Below are positions 9,149-18,098 of a DNA stretch of 64,000 nt, one piece after another (the stretch's first letter is position 1; every line of letters starts with the position of its first letter). The translations under genes were made by a program, and so were the position numbers. The notes below the pieces were generated by a model that was given only the letters and a program-made list of their open reading frames with translations, was not told where the DNA came from and ran no database searches. The stretch lies in contig NZ_ML133687.1 in NCBI RefSeq assembly GCF_003985155.1, positions 434,001 through 498,000 of the forward strand, in the 5' to 3' direction. Source of the DNA: Rhizobium vallis (lineage in GTDB: Bacteria; Pseudomonadota; Alphaproteobacteria; Rhizobiales; Rhizobiaceae).

Positions 9149-10030
9149 GTGCAGCAGGCAGAGATCATCAGTCCGAAATTGCCTGCGATCAGCGATCTCC
9201 CGACGGTCGCGGTCGCCTTCGGCGGCGGCGGCGCGCGCGGGCTTTCCCATATCCATGTCATCGAGACGCTCGACGAACTCGGCATCCGGCCGGTGGCGAT
9301 CGCAGGCTCGTCGATCGGCGCGATCATGGGAGCCGGCATGGCGGCCGGCATGTCCGGCGCCGAAATCCGTGAACATGCGCTGGCGACCGTCGGCAACAAG
9401 ACGGCCGTCGTCGCCCGCATCTGGGGCATGAGGCCGGCAACGGTGCGTGATGCGGTGGCCAAGGGCATCCGCATCGGCCAGTTCAATCTGGAGCGCATCC
9501 TCAAGGCCTTCCTGCCGTCCGAGCTTCCGGCCCGCTTCGAGGATCTGCTGGTCCCGATGAAAGTCATCACCACCGATTATTACGGGCAGAACGAAGTCAT
9601 CATCGAAGAGGGCGAGCTGTTTCCGGCGCTGGCGGCCTCTTCGGCCATCCCCGCGGTTTTCATGCCGGTGCGCCTGCACGGCCGTGTGATGATCGACGGC
9701 GGCATCAGCAATCCGGTGCCCTATGAATGCCTGATGGACCTCGCCGATATCGTCGTCGGCATCGACGTCGTCGGTGCGCCCGAAGGCGACGGCACCCATA
9801 TTCCGAACCGCATGGAAAGCATCTTCGGCTCCGGCCAGCTGATGATGCAGACCGCCATCTCGCTGAAGCTGAAGCTTTGCCAGCCGCAGATCTTCCTGCG
9901 CCCAACCGTCGGCCGCACTGGTGTCATGGATTTCCTCAAGGCCCGCGAAGTGCTCGCCATGTCCGTCGGTGTCAAGGACGACCTGAAATTCGCCCTCGAC
10001 CGCGAAATCGAAGCGCGTATGAAAAATTAG
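9149..10030 (+). CDS. Patatin-like phospholipase (RssA/NTE family)
   Basis: Predicted serine acyl hydrolase of 293 residues. It has the oxyanion-hole glycine stretch GGGGARG at 25-31, the nucleophile elbow GSSIG at 53-57 (Ser55) and the catalytic DGG at about 183-185. The start is a GTG at 9149. It lies 15 bp after rsmD and is probably in the same transcript. The physiological lipid is unknown. The TAG stop coincides with the first bases of a repeat unit (AGAGCATG...). Confidence 0.85.
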   Translation: MQQAEIISPKLPAISDLPTVAVAFGGGGARGLSHIHVIETLDELGIRPVAIAGSSIGAIMGAGMAAGMSGAEIREHALATVGNKTAVVARIWGMRPATVRDAVAKGIRIGQFNLERILKAFLPSELPARFEDLLVPMKVITTDYYGQNEVIIEEGELFPALAASSAIPAVFMPVRLHGRVMIDGGISNPVPYECLMDLADIVVGIDVVGAPEGDGTHIPNRMESIFGSGQLMMQTAISLKLKLCQPQIFLRPTVGRTGVMDFLKAREVLAMSVGVKDDLKFALDREIEARMKN

Positions 10031-10058
10031 AGCATGTCGCGCAAAAGCGTGCGGCAGT
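10029..10058 (+). repeat. Partial rhizobial intergenic repeat after the patatin gene
   Basis: The sequence AGAGCATGTCGCGCAAAAG and its continuation matches the opening of the rhizobial 'AGAGCAnnnnnnnCAAAAGTGTG' type of repeat that also occurs complete near 62.36 kb. Only the left half remains. It overlaps the stop codon of the patatin gene. Confidence 0.45.
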
Positions 10059-10190
10059 TCAGGTGGCACGTTGTCTTGCGTCGGAGATCGTCGATCTGGT
10101 TTGGAACGGCTCCGCGATGCGGTCGAGATCCTGAACCTCGTCGGTGAGCGCGCCGGCGGCTTCGCTGGCCCGCGCCGACGAATTGCGAAC
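10059..10190 (-). pseudogene. C-terminal remnant of a methyl-accepting chemotaxis protein
   Basis: Read on the minus strand, this stretch stays open from about 10190 to a TGA at 10059-10061. It encodes a segment containing RASEAAGALTDEVQDLDRIAE, which resembles the last residues of rhizobial chemoreceptors after the signalling hairpin. Nothing upstream continues the frame into a receptor. I read it as a decayed gene end left by a deletion. The rest of the 242-bp gap between the patatin and Kef genes holds repeat pieces. Confidence 0.4.
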
Positions 10191-10222
10191 CGGCAACCTC
10201 ATCGAAAGAGGTGCCTAACCCC

Positions 10223-10262
10223 AGAGCATGATGTCGCCCGAAAAGTCTAAGCGGTTTTCGGA
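10223..10262 (+). repeat. Short palindromic intergenic repeat
   Basis: AGAGCATGATGTCGCCCGAA continues into an AAAGTCTAAGCGGTTTTCGG arm. CCGAAAA and TTTTCGG pair as a hairpin. It has the architecture of rhizobial intergenic palindromes and lies 11 bp beyond the stop of the convergent Kef gene, so it may help end transcription. Confidence 0.5.
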
Positions 10263-10272
10263 TGTCTCTGTT

Positions 10273-12084
10273 CTACGCGTCCGCCGTTGCATCGACAGTG
10301 CCCGCCAGCGGATCGTCCTCGAAAGGATCGGCTGCACGCTTCGGCTTGACCAAGGGTTCGGGGCGGACGGGGTGGGAATACAGCATGTCGCGACCGGCCT
10401 GCAGCCCTTCGGAAACCTGCAGCACCAGGCGGGCTTCGTCGCGCTTGCGGATATCCTCACCGATTTCGTAGGCGTCGACCTCGGGAACCCCCAGCGCCTC
10501 CAGCGTCCGCCGTCCGAAGAGCAGGCCGGATTCCAGCGTTTCGCGCAGCTCGTAGTCGACGCCCTTGTTGCGCAGTTCGATCGAATGGATGCGGTCGTAG
10601 GAGCGGACATAGAGCCTTGTGTGCGGGTAGTCCGCCTGCACCAGTTCCACCACCTTGTCGGTGACTTCCTTCTTTTGCGTGCAGACGAGCACGATCTTCG
10701 CACGGTCGATGCCGGCCGAGCGCAGCACATCCTTGCGGGTGCCGTCGCCGAAATAGATGCGGAAGCCGAAGGAGGAGGCCTGGCGGATGCGGTCTGCCGA
10801 AAACTCGATGACAGTGACGCTGCGTCCGCCGGCAAGCAGGATCTGGGCGGCGATCTGGCCGAAACGCGAGAAGCCGACCATCAGCACGTCGGCGCCTGCG
10901 CCTTCGAAATCCTCATCCAGCTCCTCTCGTTCGTCGCCGCGCAAGAGCCGCTTCGATAGCGCTGAGCCGATCGGCGTCAGCGCCATGGAGAGCGTGACAA
11001 TCGCGACCAGCAGCGATGCCGTACTCGTCGACATCAGCCCGGCCACGCCCGCCGTCGTGAACAGCACGAAGCCGAATTCGCCCCCTTGCGGCAGCAGGAA
11101 GGCGATGCGAATCGCATCGTCATGCGGCGAGCCCGAGATCCGGCAGAGCCCGTAGATGACGATTGCCTTGACGGCCATGACGATCGGCACGGCGACGATG
11201 ACCAGGAGCGCGTTGTCGACGAGGACATCAAGCTCCAGCGACAGGCCGACGGCGATGAAGAAGATGGCGAGCAGCACGCCGCGGAAGGGCTCGATATCCG
11301 CCTCCAACTCGTGCCGATAGGAGGATTCGGCCAGCATCACGCCGGAGAGGAAGGCGCCCATCGCCATCGAAAGCCCGGCAAGCTGCATCAGGCTTGCCGA
11401 TCCCATGACGACGAAGAGGGCGGCGGCGATCATCGCTTCCCGTGCGCCGGTACGGGCGATGACCTGAAAGAGTGGCGTTAGCAGGTAGCGCCCCATGATG
11501 ATCATCGCCCCGACCGCGCCGACGGCCAAGGCAAAATCGGTGAGCGGCGCATCGCTGCCCTTGCCGCCGTCGAGGACGGTGATCAGCGCCAGAAGCGGCA
11601 CGATCGCCAGGTCCTGGAACAAGAGCATCGAGAAGGAGCGCTGCCCGTATTTCGTGTTGACGTCGCCGTCGCCCTCGAGGATCTGCATGGCGAAGGCCGT
11701 CGAAGACAGCGCCAGGCCAAATCCGGCGACGATGCTGCCGCGCCAGTCGAGAAGTTGGGAAAACCAGGCAAGCGCGGTCAGCGCCAGTCCCGTCAGCACC
11801 ACCTGGGCGGTGCCGAGGCCGAAGATGTCGCGCCGCATTTGCCAGAGGCGGCTGGGCTTCAGCTCCAGCCCGATGATGAAGAGCAGGAAGACAACGCCGA
11901 GTTCGGCGACGTTGAGGATCTGTTCGCCGTCGGTAATGCCGTGGAAAACCGGGCCGATGACAATGCCGGCCGCGAGATAGCCGAGCACCGTGCCGAGCCC
12001 GAGTTTCTTGAAGATCGGAGCGGCGACCACCGCGCCTCCGAGCAGCAGGATCGTTTCGGAAAAAAGGGCGTTGGGCGCTGACAT
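10273..12084 (-). CDS. Kef-type monovalent cation:proton antiporter (CPA2) with RCK domain
   Basis: Inner-membrane K+ or Na+/H+ antiporter of 603 residues. The N-terminal two thirds are about twelve hydrophobic segments of the CPA2 fold. The C-terminal third is a TrkA-N/RCK Rossmann domain with VGFSRFGQIAAQIL and YFGDGTRKDVLRSAG. It resembles KefB/KefC, but glutathione gating cannot be judged. The frame is open 30 codons further upstream; MSAPNALFSETILLLGG at 12084 is the family-like start. It is divergent from pmbA across about 120 bp. Confidence 0.88.
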   Translation of the reverse strand: MSAPNALFSETILLLGGAVVAAPIFKKLGLGTVLGYLAAGIVIGPVFHGITDGEQILNVAELGVVFLLFIIGLELKPSRLWQMRRDIFGLGTAQVVLTGLALTALAWFSQLLDWRGSIVAGFGLALSSTAFAMQILEGDGDVNTKYGQRSFSMLLFQDLAIVPLLALITVLDGGKGSDAPLTDFALAVGAVGAMIIMGRYLLTPLFQVIARTGAREAMIAAALFVVMGSASLMQLAGLSMAMGAFLSGVMLAESSYRHELEADIEPFRGVLLAIFFIAVGLSLELDVLVDNALLVIVAVPIVMAVKAIVIYGLCRISGSPHDDAIRIAFLLPQGGEFGFVLFTTAGVAGLMSTSTASLLVAIVTLSMALTPIGSALSKRLLRGDEREELDEDFEGAGADVLMVGFSRFGQIAAQILLAGGRSVTVIEFSADRIRQASSFGFRIYFGDGTRKDVLRSAGIDRAKIVLVCTQKKEVTDKVVELVQADYPHTRLYVRSYDRIHSIELRNKGVDYELRETLESGLLFGRRTLEALGVPEVDAYEIGEDIRKRDEARLVLQVSEGLQAGRDMLYSHPVRPEPLVKPKRAADPFEDDPLAGTVDATADA

Positions 12085-12203
12085 GCTGACATTTTCTTTC
12101 GACGGCGGAGAGCATGCAGGCCGCTCCGACAAAGAATCGGCGACGGCGGCCTTGATGCCTGGGAGAGTGCACAATAAATGGAAGCCGAAGGAAAGGCCAA
12201 ATC

Positions 12204-13550
12204 ATGTCCTCTGAAATCGATTCCTCGACACTTCTTTCCCGCGCAAGCCAATTGATCGATCTGGCGAAGAAAGCAGGGGCCGATGCCGCCGATGCCGTCG
12301 TCGTCCGGTCGCGCTCGCAATCAGTCAGCGTGCGCCTCGGCAAGGTCGAGGGAACGGAATCCTCCGAAAGCGACGATTTTTCCCTGCGCGTCTTCATCGG
12401 CAAGCGCGTTGCCAGCGTTTCGGCCAATCCGGGCTTCGATCTTCAGGCGCTCGCCGAACGCGCCGTCGCCATGGCGAAAGTCTCGCCGGAAGACCCTTTC
12501 GCCTGTCTGGCGGATGAGGCGAACCTTTCGAAATCCTATCCCGATCTCCAATTGCTCGACACGACGGAAGTGTCCTCCGAGATGCTGCGTGAAGCGGCTC
12601 TTGCCGCCGAGACGGCGGCCCTTGCAGTCAAGGGTGTCACCAATTCTTCCGGCGCCGGTGCGTCCGCCGGCATGGGCGGCCTGGTTCTTGCCACCTCCCA
12701 CGGTTTTGCGGGCAGTTACATGGCTTCCCGTTTCGGCCATTCCGTTAGCGTCATCTCGGGCGAAGGCACCGGCATGGAGCGCGACTATGATTTCGACAGC
12801 CGTCTTTACTACGCCGAACTCGACGATCCCTCAGAGATCGGCCGTCGCGCCGGCGAACGGGTGGTAAAGCGCATCAATCCGCGCCAGGTGCCGACGGGCA
12901 AGGACGTTACCGTCATCTTCGATCCGCGTGTGGCCCGCGGCTTCGTAGGCCATATCGCCGGCGCGATCAATGGCGCGGCCGTCGCCCGGAAGACCAGCTT
13001 CCTGCGCGACAAGATGGGCCAGCAAGTGTTGAAATCGGGCCTGTCGATATCAGATGATCCGCTGATCGTGCGCGGCCCCTCCTCGCGGCCCTTCGACGGC
13101 GAGGGCGTGTCCGGCGAACGGCTTGTCATGATCGAGGACGGGGTTCTGAAGCATTGGTTCCTCTCGACTTCGACCGGTCGTGAGCTCGGCCTTGAGACCA
13201 ACGGCCGCGGCGTGCGCGGCGGCACATCAGTCTCGCCGTCCTCCACCAATCTCGCCCTCGAACCCGGCGACATCTCACCGGAAGAGCTGATCCGCAGCGT
13301 CGGCAACGGTTTTTATGTCACCGAGTTGATCGGCCACGGCGTCAACATGATCACCGGCGAATACAGCCGCGGCGCGACCGGCTTCTGGATCGAGAACGGC
13401 GAACTCACCTTCCCGGTGTCGGAGGTGACGATCGCCTCGAACCTCAAGGAAATGTTCATGCGCCTGACGCTGGCAAACGACATCGACCGCAAGTTCGGCG
13501 TAGCAGCCCCGACCTTCGCCATCGAAGGCATGACGCTTGCAGGGCGCTAG
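12204..13550 (+). CDS. pmbA: PmbA/TldE metalloprotease homologue
   Basis: Subunit of the TldD/TldE (PmbA) peptidase that processes modified peptides and in enterobacteria supports microcin and CcdA handling. The 448 residues include the family features GRGVRGGTSVSPSSTN and NGFYVTELIGHGVNMITGEYSRGATGFWIENGE near the C terminus. The zinc-binding HExxxH belongs to the TldD partner, which is not in this window. The gene opens the pmbA / phosphatase / DUF4170 / waaA block. The stop TAG is followed directly by AGCACGATTG, a start resembling the local repeat family. Confidence 0.9.
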   Translation: MSSEIDSSTLLSRASQLIDLAKKAGADAADAVVVRSRSQSVSVRLGKVEGTESSESDDFSLRVFIGKRVASVSANPGFDLQALAERAVAMAKVSPEDPFACLADEANLSKSYPDLQLLDTTEVSSEMLREAALAAETAALAVKGVTNSSGAGASAGMGGLVLATSHGFAGSYMASRFGHSVSVISGEGTGMERDYDFDSRLYYAELDDPSEIGRRAGERVVKRINPRQVPTGKDVTVIFDPRVARGFVGHIAGAINGAAVARKTSFLRDKMGQQVLKSGLSISDDPLIVRGPSSRPFDGEGVSGERLVMIEDGVLKHWFLSTSTGRELGLETNGRGVRGGTSVSPSSTNLALEPGDISPEELIRSVGNGFYVTELIGHGVNMITGEYSRGATGFWIENGELTFPVSEVTIASNLKEMFMRLTLANDIDRKFGVAAPTFAIEGMTLAGR

Positions 13551-13580
13551 AGCACGATTGTTCACAAACGGATTGACGGG

Positions 13581-14390
13581 ATGAGCGATAGGGAAAAGGC
13601 CCGCTGGCAGAGCGATCTCGCGCTGATCGCCGATGCTGCGAAAGAGGCCGGCGCAGTCGCTTTCGGCTTTTTCAACCAGTCTCCCGAAGTCTGGTGGAAG
13701 AACGAGGACCGCTCTCCCGTCAGCGCTGCCGATTTCGCCGCCAACAAGACACTCGAATCCATCCTGCGCAAGGCCAGGCCGGATTATGGCTGGCTGTCTG
13801 AGGAAACCGAGGACGATGCCGAGCGCCTGTCGCGCGAGACGCTGTTTATCGTCGATCCGATCGACGGCACGCGCGCCTTTCTCGGCGGGCAGAAGGTCTG
13901 GTGCGTCAGTGTCGCGGTCGTTCACCGCGGCCGGCCGGTCGCCGGCGTGCTTTATGCTCCGGCGCTCGATGAATTATTTGAGGCCGTCGAGGGCGGCGTA
14001 GCATTGAAGAACGGCGAGCCTCTCACCGTTTCCGTTGCGGGACCGCAGGAGATAAGCCGTCTTGCGGTCGGCGAGGACTTGCTGAAGACCTTTCCGCAGG
14101 AGTTTCGCGACCGGGTCAGCCGTGAGAAATATATTCCCTCGCTCGCGTACCGCATCGCCATGGTGGCGGATGGCCGGCTTGAGGGCACCTTCGTCAAGGG
14201 CAATTCGCATGATTGGGATCTTGCCGCCGCCGATCTGATCCTCGCCTGCGCCGGCGGCGGTCTCGTCGATCTCTCGGGCAAGCCGATCCTCTACAATCGA
14301 CCTGAAGTCACCCACAAGGTCCTTTGCGCGGCGCCCGCGCCCCGCCTCAGGGAGTTCCTCGCGGCCTTTCCCGGCCGACGAGACAGTTGA
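13581..14390 (+). CDS. cysQ: 3'(2'),5'-bisphosphate nucleotidase / inositol monophosphatase family
   Basis: Mg2+-dependent, Li+-sensitive type phosphatase of 269 residues. It probably removes the 3' phosphate from PAP produced in sulfate assimilation; inositol phosphatase activity is the alternative. Visible metal-site motifs are SEETEDD (about 73-79), DPIDGTRAF (about 92-100) and SHDWDLAAADL near residue 211. It follows pmbA by 30 bp and precedes DUF4170 and waaA. The 3' end overlaps the hairpin TTGACGTTTTCGTCAA (14387-14402). Confidence 0.83.
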   Translation: MSDREKARWQSDLALIADAAKEAGAVAFGFFNQSPEVWWKNEDRSPVSAADFAANKTLESILRKARPDYGWLSEETEDDAERLSRETLFIVDPIDGTRAFLGGQKVWCVSVAVVHRGRPVAGVLYAPALDELFEAVEGGVALKNGEPLTVSVAGPQEISRLAVGEDLLKTFPQEFRDRVSREKYIPSLAYRIAMVADGRLEGTFVKGNSHDWDLAAADLILACAGGGLVDLSGKPILYNRPEVTHKVLCAAPAPRLREFLAAFPGRRDS

Positions 14391-14453
14391 CGTTTTCGTC
14401 AAAATCCCGCAGATGAGGAGGCGGAGGAGAATAGGCAGAAAGAGAACAAGAAA

Positions 14454-14696
14454 ATGACTGACTCCGGTGACAAGAAGCAGCTTTTGCATCTCGTTTTTGG
14501 CGGCGAACTGGAAAGCCTCGATGACGTCCAGTTCCGTGATCTGAACGGTCTCGATATCGTCGGCATTTTCCCCGACTATGCCACAGCGCTGACGGCCTGG
14601 AAGGCGAAGGCGCAGCAGACGGTCGACAATGCGCATATGCGCTACTTCATCGTTCACATGCATCGTCTGCTCGATCCGCAGGCCAAGGGCAACTGA
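14454..14696 (+). CDS. DUF4170 domain protein
   Basis: A small 80-residue soluble protein (MTDSGDKKQLLHLVFGGELE...). The FPDYATALTAWKAKAQQTVDNA region is the recognisable DUF4170 signature. It carries no catalytic motif. In rhizobia this family commonly sits just upstream of waaA, as here, so a role linked to envelope or lipid A synthesis is possible but unproven. The short spacing to the nucleotidase suggests one transcript. Confidence 0.75.
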   Translation: MTDSGDKKQLLHLVFGGELESLDDVQFRDLNGLDIVGIFPDYATALTAWKAKAQQTVDNAHMRYFIVHMHRLLDPQAKGN

Positions 14697-14865
14697 CCCT
14701 GGCAGGTGCCGCCGGCCACCGCTCGCCGAGCGGGGATTTCGTGTATCGAGCCCCCGCCGATCGGATTGTCTGACGCATTCTGAACAAATTAATCGGTCAT
14801 TCCGGCCGCAACGATAATTGGGGAATGGGGTTGATGTCGATCGCTTTTGATCGGAGGCTGGCGCA

Positions 14866-16185
14866 ATGAGTTCCAGGATGGCGCGGTTCGGTCTGAGCGC
14901 ATACCGTCTGGCGGGAACCGTTGCCTCTCCTGTCGTCGGCCTCTATATCACCTACCGCACCGCCAAAGGTAAGGAAGACCGGGCACGCCGCCTGGAACGC
15001 TTCGGCTATCCGAGCGCCAACCGGCCGCAGGGCCCGCTCGTCTGGTTCCATGCCGCTAGTGTGGGCGAAACCAACGCCGTTATTCCGCTGATCCGTGAAA
15101 TCCGCCGGCGCGACATTCATGTCATCCTGACGACCGGCACCATCACGTCGGCGAGACTCGCGGCCGAGCGCCTCGGCAATGAAGCAATCCATCAATATGT
15201 GCCGCTCGATCTGAAGCCCTCCGTCAGCCGCTTCCTCGATTATTGGCAGCCCGATTGCGCCATCATCGCCGAATCCGAGATCTGGCCGGCAACGGTGCTG
15301 GAACTCGGCCGCCGCCGCATCCCGCAGATCCTGATCAATGCCCGCATGTCGGACCGCTCCTTTGCCCGCTGGCGCCGCCGCCCGGCGATCGCCGAAGCCT
15401 TGTTCGAAAATCTGGCTTTGGTCATCGCCCAGTCGGATGTCGATGCCGAACGTTTCCGCGATCTCGGTGCCGTGCCGGTCATCACCTCCGGCAATCTGAA
15501 AGTCGATACCGACGCACCGCCCTATGACAGCGCTGTCCTTGCCCGCTACAAAAAGCAGATCGGCGATCGCAAGACCTGGGCGGCGATTTCGACCTTCGAC
15601 GGCGAGGAGAATGCCGCCGCCATCGTTCATCGCGCCCTCAAAGAGCGCGATCGTCAACTGACGATCATCGTGCCGCGCCATCCCGAGCGCAGCGACGAGA
15701 TCGAGGCGGCTCTGATCAAGCACGGGCTGAAGGTCGCCCGCCGGACCCGCGACGACGCCTTGTCCGCCGATGTCGATATCTTCCTCGGCGATACGATCGG
15801 CGAAATGGGCCTCTATTTGAGACTGACGGAAATCGCTTTCGTCGGCCGTTCGCTCTTTGCCGAAGGCGGTCAAAATCCGCTGGAGCCCGCCATGCTCGGT
15901 TGCGCCATCCTGTCCGGTGGCCACGTGCAGAATTTCCGCGATGCCTATCAGAAGCTTGCCCGCAGTGGCAGCGCCCGCATGGTGCGTGACACTGAAATGC
16001 TGGCCAAGGGCGTGCATTACCTGCTGATCAACGACGAAGCTCGCCGCAACATGATCGAGGCCGGCATCACCGCCGTGCACGACATGCGCGGGGCTTTGAC
16101 GGCGACGGTGAAAGGGCTGGAACCCTATATCAATCCCCTGACGGTCAAGGCGCGGCTTTTGCCGAAGGCCGCGGCTCAGGGCTGA
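14866..16185 (+). CDS. waaA: 3-deoxy-D-manno-octulosonic acid (Kdo) transferase
   Basis: GT30 glycosyltransferase that adds Kdo to lipid IVA at the inner-membrane surface. The 439 residues start with a membrane-anchor-like segment. The acceptor and catalytic motif WFHAASVGE is near residue 60, and EGGQNPLEPAMLGCAIL is the donor-binding region near 332. Next come a HAD phosphatase (9 bp later) and lpxK, so this is a lipid A/Kdo operon. Confidence 0.95.
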   Translation: MSSRMARFGLSAYRLAGTVASPVVGLYITYRTAKGKEDRARRLERFGYPSANRPQGPLVWFHAASVGETNAVIPLIREIRRRDIHVILTTGTITSARLAAERLGNEAIHQYVPLDLKPSVSRFLDYWQPDCAIIAESEIWPATVLELGRRRIPQILINARMSDRSFARWRRRPAIAEALFENLALVIAQSDVDAERFRDLGAVPVITSGNLKVDTDAPPYDSAVLARYKKQIGDRKTWAAISTFDGEENAAAIVHRALKERDRQLTIIVPRHPERSDEIEAALIKHGLKVARRTRDDALSADVDIFLGDTIGEMGLYLRLTEIAFVGRSLFAEGGQNPLEPAMLGCAILSGGHVQNFRDAYQKLARSGSARMVRDTEMLAKGVHYLLINDEARRNMIEAGITAVHDMRGALTATVKGLEPYINPLTVKARLLPKAAAQG

Positions 16186-16194
16186 GGAGGCGCA

Positions 16195-16917
16195 ATGTCG
16201 GCCGCAGCTGCTATCAAAGGCATCCTTTTCGACAAGGACGGGACGCTGCTCGATTATGACGAGAGCTGGCTGCCGGTAAACCGGGAGCTTGCGCGCATCG
16301 CCGCCAAAGGGGATCAGGTTCTCGCCGACCGGCTGCTTTCCGCCTGCGGCATGGATCCCGTGACCGGCCATATCGTTCCCGACAGCCTGCTTGCCGCCGG
16401 CAATACCCGCCAGATCGCCGAAGGTCTCGTTGCCGCGGGCTCGATGGTCGAAGTCAACGACCTGACGATCAGCCTTGACGAACTCTTTTCCAACGCTGCG
16501 CAATTCTCCGTGCCGGTGACAGACCTCGCAGGCTTCTTCGCCCGGCTGCATCGGCGCGGCTTCAAGCTCGGGGTCGCCTCCAGCGACAATGAGCGCTCGA
16601 TCCGCCAGACGGCGGAACGTTTCGGTTTCGCCCGCTACGTCGATTATATCGCCGGCTACGACAGCGGGTTCGGCGTCAAGCCGGAGCCCGGCATGGTGCT
16701 CGGCTTTTGTGCCGCAACCGGTCTTTCTCCCGAAGAGGTCGCCATGGTCGGCGACAACAACCACGATCTGCACATGGGCCTGAATGCCGGGACGGGGTTG
16801 AGGATCGCGGTGCTGACGGGCACTGGTTCGCGGGATTCGCTTGCCGCCGCAGCCGACCATGTGCTCGACGATATCACCGCCATCGAGACGCTGCTGCCGG
16901 ATCTACAGCCGGCCTGA
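16195..16917 (+). CDS. HAD-family hydrolase between waaA and lpxK
   Basis: A 240-residue phosphoglycolate-phosphatase-like HAD protein. Motif I FDKDGTLLD has D13 and D15, a helical cap follows, then LGVASSDN (motif II), the Lys of GVKPEPGM (motif III) and MVGDNNHDLHMG (motif IV). All catalytic residues are present. The 9-bp gap after waaA and the position before lpxK suggest co-transcription and perhaps a role with lipopolysaccharide sugars, but the substrate is unknown. Confidence 0.85.
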   Translation: MSAAAAIKGILFDKDGTLLDYDESWLPVNRELARIAAKGDQVLADRLLSACGMDPVTGHIVPDSLLAAGNTRQIAEGLVAAGSMVEVNDLTISLDELFSNAAQFSVPVTDLAGFFARLHRRGFKLGVASSDNERSIRQTAERFGFARYVDYIAGYDSGFGVKPEPGMVLGFCAATGLSPEEVAMVGDNNHDLHMGLNAGTGLRIAVLTGTGSRDSLAAAADHVLDDITAIETLLPDLQPA

Positions 16918-17006
16918 CCGGTAAGGGCTTGCATTTTCATCGATTTTGACCTCTCAATCCGGCCGGAAAACGGAAATTTTCGCCGGGCAGGGAGCAGGAC
17001 GGCAAA

Positions 17007-18080
17007 ATGATATCAGAAGCGCCGCCGTTCTGGTGGAGGAAAGCCGACTGGCGGGCCTGGCTGCTGCTGCCGCTTTCCTTTCTCTACGGCCGCATCGCCG
17101 GCCACCGCATGGCCCATGCGCGCCGCGCCTCCGTTCCCATTCCGGTCATCTGCGTTGGCAACTTCACCGTCGGCGGGGCCGGCAAGACGCCGACCGCCTT
17201 GACGATCGCCCGCGCCGCCAAGGCAAAGGGGCTGAAGCCGGGCTTCCTCAGCAGGGGCTATGGCGGCTCGCTCGATGTGACGACGGTCGTTGATCCCGAT
17301 CATCACCGGGCGGTCGCCGTCGGCGACGAGCCGTTGCTGCTCGTCCAAGAGGCGCTGACGGTGATTTCCCGCAGGCGCGTCGAAGGGGCTCAGCGCCTGG
17401 TGGCCGAGGGCGCCGATCTGATCATCATGGATGACGGCTTCCAGAGCGCCCGGCTGGCGATCGACTATGCCCTGCTCGTCATCGATGCGACGCGCGGCCT
17501 CGGCAATGGCCATATCGTGCCGGGCGGCCCGGTCCGCGCGCCGATCCGCCAGCAGCTGCAATATGCGACCGCGCTCTTGAAGGTCGGCGACGGCAATGCC
17601 GCCGACAGGATCGTCCGCATGGCGGCGCGTGCCGCAAAACCCTATTTCACCGCAGCGCTGAAAGTGCGCGGCGACAATACGCTTGCCGGCATCAAGGTGC
17701 TTGCCTTCGCCGGTATCGCTGATCCTTCGAAATTCTTCCGCACCGTCCAATCGCGTGGCGCCGAGATCGCTGTCGCCAAAACCTTCGGCGATCACGAGCA
17801 CCTTACCGAGGAAGAAATCGACGACATCCTGACGACCGCCGAGCGTCAGGATCTCCTGATCGTCACCACCTCCAAGGATTTCGTCCGCCTCTCCGGCCAT
17901 CACGGCAAGGCGCAACAGCTTGCCGAAAAGAGCCGCGTGATCGAGGTCGACATGGTGTTTGCGGATCACCTCGCGCCGAACCTCATCATCGACCGGGCGA
18001 TCGTCGCCTGCCGCGAACGGCGGCTACGAGAGATCAAGGCCGGGGTTAAAGCAATTCCAGGAAAGGCTGAGCCGCACTGA
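17007..18080 (+). CDS. lpxK: Tetraacyldisaccharide 4'-kinase
   Basis: Phosphorylates the 4' position of the lipid A precursor disaccharide-1-phosphate at the membrane. The 357 residues have an N-terminal membrane helix and the P-loop GGAGKTPTA at about 56-64. MDDGFQS follows at about 144-150. The last residues ([10 protein letters not shown]) are encoded by sequence matching the start of the intergenic repeat GCAATTCCAGGAAA. The C terminus therefore appears to have been recapped by that repeat, exactly where conserved synteny is broken by the ABC cassette. Confidence 0.95.
   Translation: MISEAPPFWWRKADWRAWLLLPLSFLYGRIAGHRMAHARRASVPIPVICVGNFTVGGAGKTPTALTIARAAKAKGLKPGFLSRGYGGSLDVTTVVDPDHHRAVAVGDEPLLLVQEALTVISRRRVEGAQRLVAEGADLIIMDDGFQSARLAIDYALLVIDATRGLGNGHIVPGGPVRAPIRQQLQYATALLKVGDGNAADRIVRMAARAAKPYFTAALKVRGDNTLAGIKVLAFAGIADPSKFFRTVQSRGAEIAVAKTFGDHEHLTEEEIDDILTTAERQDLLIVTTSKDFVRLSGHHGKAQQLAEKSRVIEVDMVFADHLAPNLIIDRAIVACRERRLREIKAGVKAIPGKAEPH
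18050..18080 (+). repeat. Truncated intergenic repeat at the 3' end of lpxK
   Basis: AAAGCAATTCCAGGAAAGGC resembles the opening of the repeat units at 43999 and 62414 (GCAATTCCAGGAAAAGTGTG and GCAATTCCAGCAAAAGTGTA). The unit lies inside the lpxK coding end and breaks off at the junction with the following GntR gene. Confidence 0.45.
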
Positions 18081-18098
18081 CAGGCTGCTGCAAAGCTA

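Noticed and set aside
14797..16860. 687-codon antisense frame over waaA and the HAD gene
   Set aside because: It is the shadow of GC-rich coding sequence; the plus-strand genes have full family motifs.
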